Part shown: positions 11,301 through 26,300 of the stretch, piece after piece
Layout: every line of letters begins with the position of its first letter
Numbering within the stretch: position 1 is the stretch's first letter
From: Phlebotomus papatasi
Lineage: Eukaryota; Arthropoda; Insecta; Diptera; Psychodidae
Length of the DNA stretch: 64,000 nucleotides
Assembly: GCF_024763615.1 (NCBI RefSeq)
Contig: NC_077222.1
Span: forward strand, 28,644,001-28,708,000
Direction: 5' to 3'
The notes under the pieces: generated by a model
Told to the model about the DNA's origin: nothing
Database searches by the model: none
Seen by the model: only the letters and a program-made list of their open reading frames with translations
Position numbers and translations under genes: made by a program

Positions 11301-14300
11301 CCAATTACATATACCAGATTCTGAAAGCTAATGAACCAAGCTTTCCAACAATAGTTCACTCATCCAATTATGTTCATCAGGAGCTGTGATATGCCACTCC
11401 AAACTTTTTACCTCTTCTACTGACAGAATATATGATCTCATCTAATATATGTTTTAGACTGAAGGTTTAACCCAGTCGCCGAATATCTCGGAATTCGAAA
11501 CAACAAGAAATTTTATTAATTTTTAAAATCTTATGGATGACTTATCCTTAATATTTAAGTCTAAACCACAGTTTTCTAAAATTCTTGCTTCTAAAAAATT
11601 ACAGGTGATAAACCATGTACGGCTAAACCTTACGTCTGATTACCGTATTACATAATCACTACATTTGTATTGTTCATAATTCTCACTTGTGTTCTGAGTC
11701 TTTCTTAGAGTTTTATTTGAAAATAAAATGGTTAAATTAAGAAGAAACGCTTCTTTTTAAAGTTTTTAAAATGCAGATACGATATTGGGTGATATAATTT
11801 AAAAACTTGTGCTTTGCTGAACGGATGCTCCATGGGTAAATATAAAAGGATTATTCATTCATTCATTTTCAACCGCTTATCCCTATTGAGGTCGCGGGCC
11901 TCAATAAAGGATTTGAAAGGATTTCCGGTGTCCTTTTCATTTTTATCACTCTTCCTTCAGACATAAAATTTAACCATAAATTTTAAAACTATTTTTAGAC
12001 TTAACTTGTCTAATTTCTTATTATGCAAGTTCTTAAAAAAATGACTTCAAACTGAATATTGGGGTTCTACAATCCATGATCCATTATGTTTTCAAAATAT
12101 CCTTAAAATTGCATGTTATTTAGAATTTCAAGACCTTCGGGAATCGGGCTAAATCTCTTGTCTAAAGATCGCTTTATCTTTTAGCTAGAGCTTAAGGTAA
12201 AGGAGTATTTAAAAATTTATGGTTCTATTACGTTTTGCTTAGAGTTTGAGGAAGAGACAAGATGAAACGGAGAAAGAAGGGTTTTTTGGCGTGACATCCC
12301 TAAAATTTGCGTTGTTTAGAACCTACTTCTAATCGATAATGGCACATGATAACTAACGATCCATTGATCGTTAAAGAGTTAATTGAGCAAACTTACGTTT
12401 CTGTGTGATATATCCAGTTGAGGTCCCGATAGATAGAAATAACAACGTACAGATCACATTCCAAAGCATTTTCACTGGGTCTAAAGATAGAATTTTTCGT
12501 TCTTAATCTCTCGATCACCTCACCTTTGCTTCTTCCACCAAGAAGATTTGTTACTTAATTTCCGCAAATGCAATTGACTAAAAAAATTTTTGTCTTCTCG
12601 ACACCGATGCCTGCAAACGTCTGACGAGTAAATTTACTAGGAATCCATTATATAATGTCTCCTCTATATCTGTATACAACATACATTTCTATAGTAGGTA
12701 GTAAGACAACATTTTCAATTTTTTTTCATCAACTTATGAGCCATAAGCCCCAACACCACGAACAGGTATCCAACTTTATCGTGGTCAAGTGGTGACTTCT
12801 AGTTTTTCGGTGTGTGCCAATCTCCAATACATCGCAAAAATGCTTGATTATTTTTCTTGACTATTTGTAACATTTATAGTAAAATGTGCAACAAGTTTGA
12901 AAATGCAATCGATTTGCAATGTGCAGTTCCACTGTGGATTGGGGGGATATGTATATATATTTCAATAATATCGAGGAAATCGGGGACAGCAACTTTAGAG
13001 TTTGAGCGCCAGACAAAAGTGAATGCAAAAAGCTCAGCTAAAAAATGCATCCACTAAAAAGTCTCACGGGGGGTTATATTGATGTTAAACTTGCAATTTG
13101 CAACAAGACACAATTAGTCGTGGTCAATTATTGGTAATTGTTACTTATTAGGCGCCACCCTAAAAATGTTTATCATCCACCAATCATGCCTCTTTTTCGC
13201 ATCTTTCAATTAATTGGATAATTGTGGCAATAACCTTGGCGGTGTAACCTTAAAAAAAACTAATAATAAAGTTATAAGTTCAATTGGCAATTGAAATAGA
13301 ACTCGTTTTCAGAAATTCGCTCAATAAAGAAATAAAAATATTTTGCATTACAAGAAACTTGGGTTAAAATCCAAAAAATCCCAATCGATAATCAAGGACA
13401 AAATCTTAAGATCCATGAATTGCGCCACATTTTAACCTGTTCCGATGACTTCTGTCTCAAGAGAAGAAAAAAGACCAAGCAATATTCATCATAAGTGTAC
13501 TATTAGCTAAACATAATTATTGCAATTAAGAAAATTTCCACAATCTCTTGTTCCGACTTGATTCTTGTTTAACCCGGTGTGAGTTGGATGGCATGAAGTT
13601 TTCTCTCTTTGCTTATCTCAAATAACTAAAACATGCAAAAAGAAAGCGAATCGATCGAGAAATCTTGAGAAAAAAAGAAAAGAAAATCATACAAATGTTG
13701 AACACTCTATTCACCAAAAAATATTGCTCATAAAACTGGTGATGCTTCATTTCGCTATAATTCTATATGGTTAAGTACTGTTTTTTTTTTTAAGAAAATT
13801 TATATTCGAAATGGTCAATTAACGCTGAAGCTAACAACAAAAATGCAGCATCAGCTTTGCATCCAAGCGATTCGAATTTGCATTTACAATTCATCGTGTT
13901 TTAAGACACTCAATGTGGAAATTAATCGTTTTTTCTCTCATTATTTTACCGAGAAAATAGATATTGTAATAAAAAAATTATTATATTGATGTTTACTAAG
14001 TCATTCGAGCATCCATCAAATTTGCCGCGGGGCTTGCGCAAGGTATCTGCTGTTGAACACAGAAATCTATAGTATAATGGCCATATAATTCTTTATTTTA
14101 CATATCAGTATCTAATATACTTGGGTTAGTCACTACCGCGATTATAATTACAGTGCGTTCTTTCATATTACGCAACTTTCTGCATGTCCAAAGATTGCAC
14201 GCAAAATACAGCATTCTCTCGCTGTTTAGCCATTTGTAACTTACAATACATTAAACAATGAGCAGTCTAAAGTCTAACTGGATAAGCTTTAAGTGGGATG

Positions 14301-17300
14301 AGGGGGAATTTCATATATCAAGTTCAATTGGCAATGTCTTCATAATAGAAAAGAATTCGTTAAACTTTCCTTACTTAACATAGATGTGATTCAAAGTTGA
14401 GCCCTTTGGTGCTGAAACGATGGCACCTTAAGAATTCAGCATAAATTCACGTCTAAATAAGTATTATGTTTAATCCTATAAAACAACCCCCTGGCAAGTT
14501 GAAATTTGAAGTCACTTTCTCATACTTCGATTTAAATTTATATGGGAATTATTTTGCACTCGCTACCGTTATGCTAAATATTTAAAAAGTGAGAAGTTTT
14601 TCCGTATTATAAGATACCTTTCCGTATGGAGGGGTAAATATACTAAATTTTTGTTTAAATAATTTTTTTTCCTCGGAGCACTGTGAGCTGAGTCCGAGAT
14701 CAATTTAAGAATTGGCTTCAAATAGCTCCATATAAAAAGGCCAACTTGCCAGGCGCTTGCTATAAAATAATTTAATCTTATCACATTTTCTGATTGACTT
14801 GAGCTTTGAGAACTTTGTTGCTAAAGAAAGATTTTAGAGAACCTTACCTTTATAGTAAGGTGGGGTAACTGGATCTTTTTCCGAAGAGTGCTCCTTAAAC
14901 GCTTGTTTTTGGACTGATGAAATTATTTTTTACTTCTTCTAAATTCATAGAATTATTCACTGTTTCATTCAAATACATAATATATAAAAAATTATCAAAA
15001 ATATTAAAGAAAATCTATAAAATAATGATAATACTGAAATAAGTCAGCATGCACTAACTGGATCGCCTTTTCGCTAATTCACTTTTAATTAAACCTTTGG
15101 ATTTAAAATAGTTTTTTTCGCAAGGAAAAAAAAAACAATAAATGTTTTCTATCAAATATCACTGCTAGAAAATTTTTAGTGAAGAACCCAGCTGGTACAA
15201 GATTGAAATGAGTCGATTACACTAACTTATTTAATGGATAAAAATATTATTTTTGCATTTTCTCAAAATTGAATAGTTATATTATGTTACTGTAGTGACT
15301 ATATTACGAAAATAAAAATAAAAATATTATTTTAAGTAGATTAGTCATAAACTATCCAGATAGCGAAGCGCCCGGATTAGCACACTTGACTGTATTCATG
15401 ATATTTTATGAGTATAAATATTTAATATACTTACATAAATATGTAGGGGAAAGTTCCCATGCTTTACACGGTCTCAAACTTTAAAATGACTAAATTTTTC
15501 CTATGTTTTTCAATAAATATTACTTATTGCACCCATATTTTAAAAACTAGGGGAAAGTATCCTGTTTTTAAAATATATTGCGGAGTCATATTTTTCAGGA
15601 ACATAGGGAAAATTTAGTAATTTTAAAGCTTGGGACCGTGTAAAGCATGGGCACTTTCCCTTATAGGTCTTAAGTGATTACCACTTTCCGTAGAAAAAAC
15701 CCTGTCAAAAGATTTGTAGATTTTAATATAATCTACATGCAATTCAAGATTTTATAAAAAAATGTTGCATTTGATTATCTACACAGAAAAAAATATTTCG
15801 CAAATTGTTCGGAAATATTTGCGGATACCTACTAGGGACTTATGATATGCTTGTAAATCATATAACCCACTAAGAAGTTAGTAAAACATTGTTCGTAACA
15901 TGATAACTTGAGGAGTATTTTTTGTTCTTTCGCAAACATCTGTTTGTAAATGAACGTAAAAAATACAGCAAAGTGTTCGTAGAATTTTGTCATTTTGTTA
16001 GGTGTTAAAAAATACAAATTTTTACGAATTTTTCACTGGATTATACGATTTACGAGAATTAATGGTCCTAATGAACCTAATGGTCCCTAATGGCAAATTC
16101 AAAAACAAATTTACGAAAAATTTTCCCACTGTTGGGGAATCATTTTGGTAATTACGATAATCCCTTAATAAAATTAAATAAAATTTGAAATTTGATTCTG
16201 TGATTGGCAAGAGCTTTGATGCATTCAAATTTATAGCTAGTGAAGAACCAGGATGAACCTAAAATCTTATGATACTAATACTTAATTAGACGTGGATCGA
16301 GTTATAATAATTAGTTTAAAATTTTAAGTTAGTTTTATTGTAAATGATGCAATTATTTTAAAAGCAAATATTACCTGAGATCTCATTATATCGAACTCGT
16401 TTCTGTACCAACTTCTTTTGCTTGGCGGTTCATTGTCAATGCATTGGGCATTACTTTTCAATTATTCACTGGACTAATTCGATACGGCTGCTGAAAAATC
16501 TGCATGTGAAGGGTTTCGAACCCGAAACTTTACAGTAATAGACACTACTCTATCAACTGATTCACTGAGGCTCTTAACATTAAGTGATAAGTACTTTTTT
16601 TTAAACATATAGGATTTTCACGACGAAAATAAAAATAGATAGGTAATCATATTGAATAATTCATCTTTATGTTATAAGATTTTCAATAAATTTCAGATAA
16701 AATTAACTTGATAAGTGCAATTTGATTACAAAAAAAAACTTTTGTAGAATTTTCCGATGAAATAATTAATACTTAACTGATGACAAATTTTTAATTTTAT
16801 AAATATTACTGATAGTTTTCAGTAATAATTAATTTCTTAATTATTGTTGAACTTACTTAATTATTAATCATTAATTTTCAGTAATTTCTGATTTTCAATC
16901 AATAAAATTTTCGTAAAATATAGGGGAAAGAACGTTCATGCCTTCGAATAATGTGAATTTTCTTTTAATTGTCCTAAGAGACTTACACATTTCTTTTAAA
17001 TATTAGTTAGCTTATCATCAATTGTTGACAATTCCGTGTTAATTTAGTGTAATGGTGTAAATCTCTTACGAATAATAAAAGAAATTCACATTATTCGAAG
17101 GCATGAATGTTCGAAGGGAGAGCACTTTCCCCTATGAAGAATTTTAATTTATTTAAATAGGTACATACCCAAGAAACGACTAAAATTTTATCCCAATAAA
17201 ATCTTATTTGGCTTTTTATCTCATGAAGTGAAAAAGAACAACAAAAAACAATTAAAAAATTACCTGAAATCCTACGATTTGAAATTTAAGCACAAAATTA

Positions 17301-20300
17301 AATAATAAAATTATTTAACCACGAAGGAATAAACCATACTTTTAAAATAATAAGCTTAGAATTTGACAAAAATAAAAAAAAATCAATACTGAATTTGAAA
17401 CAATCCATTTACCCTTTAAAAACATTAAGATTCTAAAAGTTACTAAAAGTTTGAAATATGTATGAACTATTTCCTTTTTGAAATGCAAGAGTGAACTTTT
17501 TAGAGAAGTCTAATGTTAAAATTTTAATCTATAATATTTATATAAAGCTAGTCAATTTTTTTTATAGTTTTAATTTAACAAATATTCAGATAGAAACTTT
17601 AAAAACAGATAGTTACAGATTTAATGTTGCAATGCTTAAATTATTTCAAAAAAATTTAACGGGTTTACGAATTAAATTTTGAAAATAAACCTTAAATTAA
17701 TGCCCGTATAGATTCATAGATTCGATTTTTTTTAAAAGATTTTTTGTTGGATTTTATCATTCAAATTTATTATGTAGTAGAGTGGTATTCATTATATAGT
17801 TCTAGGATTGGAAAACACAGAAATTCTTTACCAAAGAAAGGAAATAAGGCATACGTATAGAGGTCATCTCCTTTAATTTGTAGCTTAGGGGAAACTGGGG
17901 TATCACCAAACACGAGGTAGCACCAAACACTAATTTTTATTTCTAAACTACTTGGACTATCTCGATCATTGCTTCAGTGGACAAGCATCCCTATAGTACC
18001 TATAAATTCCTATCGGTCTTATCCTCTGATATCCAATATCCTATTAAAAAATCGCAGTGTTTGGTGGTATCCCGTGTTTGGTGGTGCCCCAGTTTCCCCC
18101 TAACTAAATTTCCACAATTCTAATTAAATATATCATATGCTTCATATCTGTACTTTATATAAAATTGAGCAGAATAATTTCCCAGCCACTGATCAGATCC
18201 TAAGTTCGAGACCCCTCAGATTTCTTTTTCAAATACAAGAGCTGTGACTTCCAAACAGATCCTCACGGGAAATTTCACAATAGTAGAACCCAGAGTATTG
18301 GTTAACTTTTCCTGCCGAGCCCATTTATACATAAAATCGTTAGTAAAGATTTCCTCATCGATGTAGCATCAAATGCAGTTTATTGTGCATTCAATTATCA
18401 TCATTTATAACATGAATGGTTTGTGAAATAGGTTTTTGTGTAAAATAGAAAAGCGCAATTACCTAGGTCAATTTTTTTCCGATCATAAACTTACAAATTG
18501 TGCATGAGAAAGACAAGAAATCATTTGTGATACAATCGTTATTGGGTAATTTTTTCTACATATGGCGGGTATTGCCGAAACCACCATGACCAGACTGAGA
18601 GGCACCTTTGTTGTAGCCCATCTGCAGGTTCAGCTGGCCCTCGTGAGCCCTAAGTTGCTCCTCAGTGAAGGTACGTTCATTCTTCTCTGCCATCTTTGGT
18701 CCTAATCTTGGGCCATTGTACTCAGGGTGCAGTTGTGTCTAAGTCAGAGGATTTTTTATGGATTAGGTTGTATGTTTGAGAAGGTTTCAGATTAGAAGTA
18801 TTCTTACAATTCGGCCTAGAGAGTAGAGGCATAGGGTAACTTGGGGAATATTTCGACGTTCGAATAAATCAGCCGTTTGGAAGATCTCTTCCTCAGGTAC
18901 GCCATATTTCTTAATGGCAGCCTGGAATCTAGGAAACAATTCGATATTCAGAATGGAATATTTGCAAAAGTATATCTAGGGTTACCTCTGGATATTTTCC
19001 ATCAATTGGAAATTGGTTCCACGCTCCTGGATTTTCTTTACGGCTCCAGGAACAATTTTATTGATCAATTTGCATAGGACAACTCCATCGCGGAGGACAT
19101 TCTCATAGTCTCCAGATATCTTCTCGCCAAGAACTTCTCCAATCCAAGTGAGAACTTCAGCTTCTTGTTCCTTGTTGCGTGGCTGGAAGCATTGGATGGG
19201 GAAAAAATTGTATCAATGTTTATATATGCGATCATCGTCTTAAAATAGTTGATACGACAGACATTAAATCCTCATCTCTTGAACTTTTCTGGGGGCCACC
19301 ACCCGCACGGATAGATCTTTTCTCACAGTCCAAATCACGTCAAGCATTGGGGAGTTAAGCACTGTTATTTTCGGATATGATTTAGTTCAAGAAATAGAGA
19401 AGAAATGCTATGTGAACATATATTTATACTATGTGTGCTCTTCTGTCCGAGAGATTATGGCTTGTGGAATATAAATTTTAGCACTGATCCAAATGTATAA
19501 ACACTAGAGAAGAAACGTATGTGGCGTCAAGAACATCCACGGTCAATTCTAAATGAAAATTTTCTATTTGTACCATTTGTGATGGTACTTGAAATTAAAC
19601 AGAGACTGAGACTTTGCCAGGAGCTTTTCATTCCTTTTCACATCTCTTCGATGTTTCCATAAACATTTTGATCAAAATTTAATATGTCTAATTTTCAATT
19701 TCATTCACTATTTCTCTCTAATAAAAAATTAATCGGTTTTGTGCGATTTTTTTTCTGGTAAACTTCATTTCTGTTTAATAATTTTGCACACAACATTTTT
19801 TTGGTGGTCAAAGAGAAATCCATGTAGATTGTGTAAGCTTTTCCTCCAAGATTATACAAATGAAAAATAGGTGTGCAAAAAATTCACCAAATCCCAATTT
19901 ATGGAACACAAAAAAAAATGGGGAAAAATGCTACTTACCGCCATTTTCACAGAGAATTTATGTAATTAAGAAATGTTGGGAAAATAATTAATTGAGCACT
20001 TGATCTGTGCGAAGATTGATGCTTGAGATGTCGTCTTTCACGAAAAGCCGCAAACTTTCGACTGACAAGAAATGTTTCAAAATACTGAATTTAAAGTTAA
20101 TTAGACCAAAAATACAGGAGCGGACGGAAAGACTTGTCGGCGAAAATCGGCGCGAGTGGATATTGGGAAAATGTTGCTGAAGAGATTAACTCCCTCTCAT
20201 CGCTATCAACGGGACAGAGATTGTGTTGGAGTGAAGAAGTGCGACTGATAAATTTACGTGGGTGGGTCAATAGTCAGAAAATAGCCCATTACAAATTTCT

Positions 20301-23300
20301 CATAGGCATAATTTAATAACTCAATAATTGTAGACAAATTTGCTCAATTTATAAGAAACCCCCTTGAATATACCTGGCTTTATTCATATCAATTATTGGG
20401 CAACTCATATGACAGGCTATTAATAAAGATGCCTGTTGCAAAAATATATTTTCATATTGAAATGTTAGGTGCCAGAGTTTTTAGAATTTACTTAAACTGT
20501 TTGTTTTTTTGAGTGCAAATAGCTCTTTTACAACATTATGATCAATGTCATGGCATTAAACAGCTGTATTACGTGGGAACCTTGAACTTGTGAAAAAGTG
20601 ATTTGTTACTTCTATACATAACACTTGTCATTCAATAGGAAAACATTACACAGAATAGTAATACTATGGCCTTTGGAATCATTTGTTGTAATTGGGATCT
20701 TAGAAAGAAAGGTCTATTACCTTTTATGGGCTTATGCATCTAGCTTAAGTTTTTTTACAATTTCATTATTAAGGGTATTTTTTCATAATTGGTTTTTCTA
20801 TTTTAAGATATTGGTAACTAGAATAAAAGTTTTTAAAAAGGTCAGGCGGAAGATCGAGTTTTGAAGAAGACAGCTTTGTCTTCTACCCAATAATTCTTTA
20901 TGATATAGGTTAAGTGTGCCAAATTTCGGCATAGTTGCATGCAAGCGTCAAAGTCTCAAGTTTGAAATGTAATATTTTAAATTCAAATTGATTTTTTTAA
21001 TTCTTTCTTCTTAAAGAGTGTTGCTTGAACCCTTGTAAAGAGTTTACCGGCTTTATTTATATATAATTATTCTTAATACATTTTAAAATAAATAAAAATA
21101 TAGACATAGCTTTGGTGCCCTATTTCGGCCACCTTCATTCTCCAATTCCAATATCTTCCTATTCTTCCAATATCTTTTTCGCGTCATCTCGTTTATCGAA
21201 TCTACATTTTTTGTAATTCTTTTGCATTGTATAATCTCTAGAGTACGTAAAATCTAAAAGTTCATGGAAATTCAAGGAACAAAAAAGGTGGCCGAAATTG
21301 CAATCTGGCCGGAATTTGGCACACTTATCCTATATTTCTGAATTTCAATCAATAAAGTTTTCGTAAAATATAGGGGAAGGTGCTGTCCCTTCGAACGTTC
21401 ATGCCGTGAATGTGAATTTCTTTTGTTATTCGTAAGAGATTTGCACTAACTTATCACGGAATTATCAACAATTAATGATAAGCCAAGTAATATTTTATAG
21501 AAATGTGTAAGTCTCTTAGGAAAACTAAAAGAAAATTTACATTATTCGAAGGCATGAACGTTCGAGGTGGGAGTACTTTCCCCTACTCGGATGAGATGTC
21601 CTGATGCGCCGTAAGAAAAACACCTCAACTTTCTCTAAGTAATTTGGTTTATTTCTTCACTGCTCGGCTTCCAGTACCATAATGATACTTTTACTATAAT
21701 TGCATAGACTAAAAGAACATTTTACACTTGAGGGTAAAGCTCGGGCTTTGGACATTGTCCAGCCTAAATCTAGAGCATTAACAGTTAGCAATTATAATAT
21801 TAGGCCTCTACTTGCACATTACACGGATATAACCTGGTATTTTGTAAAGGTTTCGGTAAAGAAAAGCCATAATTAAGTTTTTTTTTGTCTTTTCTAAATT
21901 TATTTTTATTTTCGCTTTATCGTATAAAATAGTGTATAAAAATTCTAGATAAATTTTCATCGTGATATTTTTGCTTTCGGCGCATCTTTTAGGTCAGTAC
22001 AATTTCATGAAATCAAAATTCGCGTCCCTTTCTTTCTCAAAAGATTTGTATAAGTCTATCCTATACTTTCGTTCTCAAAATTGGACTGAACTAAAATTAA
22101 GAGTATGAAAGAATAGCACAGATATGCAAAGCTTTTATGAATGAAAGGGATGTGAGTTTTGACCATGAAATTTTCCTGATTTAAAAGGTGTGCCGGAGCT
22201 TATTAAAGTTTTTCTCAAATTAAATTTATAGTTAAAGCGTAAGGTAGTTCTTAAAAAGTAAAACACCGAACCTCTTCATCCAAGGGTGCAATTCTATAGT
22301 GCTTTTAGTTTTAGTCATGAATTAGGGGAAAGCGCGCTACCTTCGGACGATTTATGCATCGCACAAATAATTTTTTCAATGTGTTATAAATGAATTTGGC
22401 TCATTATAATATTATACTTTAATAGCTAGTCCAATGCCTCAAATTTTCAGAAAATCCTTTAGGTGAAATCCATAAGGAACATAGAGAAAAAAATGAATTG
22501 TCCGAAGCTTGAGTCGTCCGAAGATAGCGCGATTTCCCCTATAGCTCTAGTTAGCTTTACATGTTTAGGAGAAATAGCAATTTTTCAATAATTTCAGTAT
22601 ACCAAGTACGATTTTAATCAAGAAAATAACCATGAATAAGTCTGATTGATCTACTAAATGTACTGAATTTATCCTATTTCTCTTAAAAAAGTGTACTTAC
22701 TTATGAGACTAGATCTGCCAGTCATTGATAAGTATAGGGGAAAGCGCCTTACCTTCGGACGACTGAAGTTTCGGATAACTTAATTTTTTCTGTTGTTATG
22801 GAATTGATTCATTATGGCTCTTTTTTATTATTAAGAATCTCACCTAATATTAATATTTTAATAGGTCAAACATATTGAAAAAACATTAGATCTTCGAAGT
22901 TTGAGTCGACCGAAAGTAGCGCGTTTACCATTACTTTAGGATTGGATTCCAGGAGGGGAATTCTGTAACGCTCTGGCAATGTCAAAGCTCTTTCGAAAAT
23001 GCGATTCTGTAGCCGTGACATTGTCATTTCAGCTCACATGACATTGTCAAAAGTCACATATTTGAGATTTCTGACAATTCAAATGAAAATGAATTTTGTT
23101 AAACAAATCAACAAAGACGGACTGTATTTTCATAAAATCACCAAGTAATAGGATTTCATTAAAAATTCAATGAATTGAATTTTCGAACTCATATGATATG
23201 CCAAAAAAAGCTCGAATGGCATTGTCAGGTTTCGAACTCACGCGTGACAATGCCACGAAAATTACAGAATTCCCCTACAGGTTTCTTTATTTGTATCCTA

Positions 23301-26300
23301 AACATCAAACATCTCTTGATGATTCTCCTTATTAAGAATATTTCGTGTTAAGCTTATATATTTTCCGGATAAATTCCATTAGGTCAAGGTCGGCTACTAC
23401 TTTTCATTTTCTTTAATTAGCATTGTATGAAATGCATATCAGAAATTGGGAAACTCATAGTTGTTGTATCAGTGTTATTATAACAACAACGATAAAAAAG
23501 AAAAAGTAGGAAAAAGCTTTCAGGCATCGCACACAATCTTGTTTCGAACACTTTTTATTTTTCTTATTATAATTATTTATTTTATTATTATTTTATATTT
23601 ATTTTTACTGACCGTTTTTAACAAAATACTGATTAATCTGATGCAGCCAACAATTCGAAAAGGGCAATCTGTAAATTTAAAAAAAAATGTATAGGGTAAA
23701 GCGATACAAGTTGTACATAATGTTACAAGTTGGACAATACGCCGGTACAAGTTGGACAGGGATTTTTTCTTGATAAATACAGTACTATTTTTTTTAAGCA
23801 CAACGAACCTAATTATAAAACTAAAGCATTAAAAATATACAAATAAAAATGAAGTAGGGGAGACAGGGGTAGAATTAGCCAGCAAATGAAGCTTTTTTTT
23901 CGCGCATGATTTGTGAAAAAATGATAAAGTTTGTCTAATGTTTTTATGTTTCATAAGTAACATTAAGATATTGGCTGTATAAAACCGTATAGTTCAGAGC
24001 TCTCAAATCCTTGGCTTTTTCTAGAGAGGACAATGAAAAAAGTATGACACATTGGCTACACCTGCCCCGGCCTGGGTAGATTTAGCCACTTTCGGGGTGC
24101 TATTTGCCACCAGTTTTCCAGACGAAATTTTAAAACTGGAAATACCAAGTGTTATTTCACTTGATCCACTGAAGCCCACTGATACTAAATATGTAACTTA
24201 AACCTAATGAAAAAGACTTTAGCCGACTTTTTTTATGACATTTTTGTAATTGCGGCAAAATTAATGAAAATATCCTGAAAAAATCTATTTCACAAATTTT
24301 TCATCCGAATGGCAATATTGCTTGGAATATCAATAGTACTCTTTCATCTAACAATTATCCATGTATTAGTGAAAAATCATTGATAGTTTTATCCGGCCAC
24401 GGAAGAGTAGCTACAACTGCCCCGAGGGCTGTTTTAGTGTTTTTCATCTTATATAAAAAATTGGATAATTATTATCCAAGTGAAAAATATTTTTTAATTA
24501 GGCTTATGAAACCAGAAACGAGGTAAAACTATGAAATCTTGACTACAAACTCAGAAAACCAAATGCTGGTCCAAAAACTGAAACATCAAAACTACAGTTT
24601 TATACCCATTTTATAAAAATGCTTCTAAATTGTAGGATAACAGGATCAGACTTATAAATATTTCTGGGAATATGGGGATGTGTTCCTACTTTCATTAAAA
24701 AATACTTTGCTCAAGGTACATTTTAAGGGAACCGAGAAAAATCCACTGTCTACTTCTGCCCCTGGCTAATTGTACCCCGGTCTCCCCTACTAAATTCATC
24801 AAGATATTGTACCATTTTCCAACTTATACAACTTTACCCTACGTTTTTGGTTAATTGTTTATGAACAAATATCTTCCTTTCTGTATCCTTTCCATCTATT
24901 ACTCAACTGCCCAGCTCGTAGACGTAGACCTATTTTAAATGGCACGTCCTATCAAATAAAATAAGTAAAAAACGCATTATAACTTAACCTATAATAAAAT
25001 TTATAGTTCTAAATGTTATTTATATAACCTGGGCATTAATAAATAAAATTCTAAAATTCTAAACCTAAAGAAAATAAATAAATTTTTCACTAAATCTGTA
25101 GTCTGATTAAAAAAAAAGCTCTTTCCTAATTCATTTTTCTCTAAATGTCTAAATATTTATAATCGTTTCTACATAATTACATTGCACGCAGTGTTTCTCT
25201 TTGACACTTTTTAATATTTTTGAAAATCTTTCGTCAAGGAAAAACTCGTAGATGCAAAGAAAAGACAAACTAAATTAGTGATTTTTGCATAGTTGATTAA
25301 CTTTACGAGTTTTGTTAATGCTAACCATGATTTTAAGTTTTATTTCGTATTGGAATAATTTTGCAAATAATTTTTAAACAAAAAATAGTTAAAAGCTACT
25401 AAATTTTGTATAATTAAAATTTCACAAAACTATTAGGTTATTGAATGGGTAATAAATGTAAGAATGGTAAGAATCCTAAGAATTAATATAGTTGGACTTT
25501 CAACAAATTTCAATCAATTTATTTGTTAATAACTAAGTTAAAGAATTGGGAATATTCTGCCAAAAATTTTTATATTCAATTAAGGCTATTAGGAAAAATC
25601 AAACAAATTCCTTGAATTAAAAAAAAATGTGCAGAAATTGTGCCAGAATTTTCTTTAATTCAGAAAGATCAATGTATCAAGAGGCGCGCTTTGTTGAAAG
25701 ATTTTCAAAATATTATCTATTACAATACAAATTAAAATCACGCTATAAAAATCTTTGCTTACAGTTTAATGAAATATATATGACAATGTTTAGCATTAAA
25801 TTTCATTACAAGCAGAGTTGAGTTTACTCAAATGTTTCAGTTACGTATTGAACCATATGGAGCTGATGGCAATATTTCCACGATGACGTTATTGAATTGT
25901 ATGTCTGTTCTGTTTTTTTTTAATTACTATGTCTTCTAACGATTGATGAAATTAAATTGTAGCAAAATCACTCAATTCGCCGAATTTTCGCGAGGATTCC
26001 AAAAATGTTGCCCATAAAATTGCGTCATACTCTTGTCTGAGATAATAAATGTACAACTTCGTGAGAATTTTAAAATCATTCTTGCTATAAAGTGCTTTTA
26101 TGTGATTAATTCACATCTTTTTGGCAGCACATTGCCGATAAAGCCGTGGTTTCAATTAATTCTTGCATCTTATTTGTCTGCTCTACTTTTTCAGGATCAT
26201 CACGCGAATTCAACCAATATTTTGCAATGATCTAAAAAAAAAAGATGGTTTATGTTGTTAATGAATCTACTTGATGATGGGTGTGGGCGTGAAATCCATT

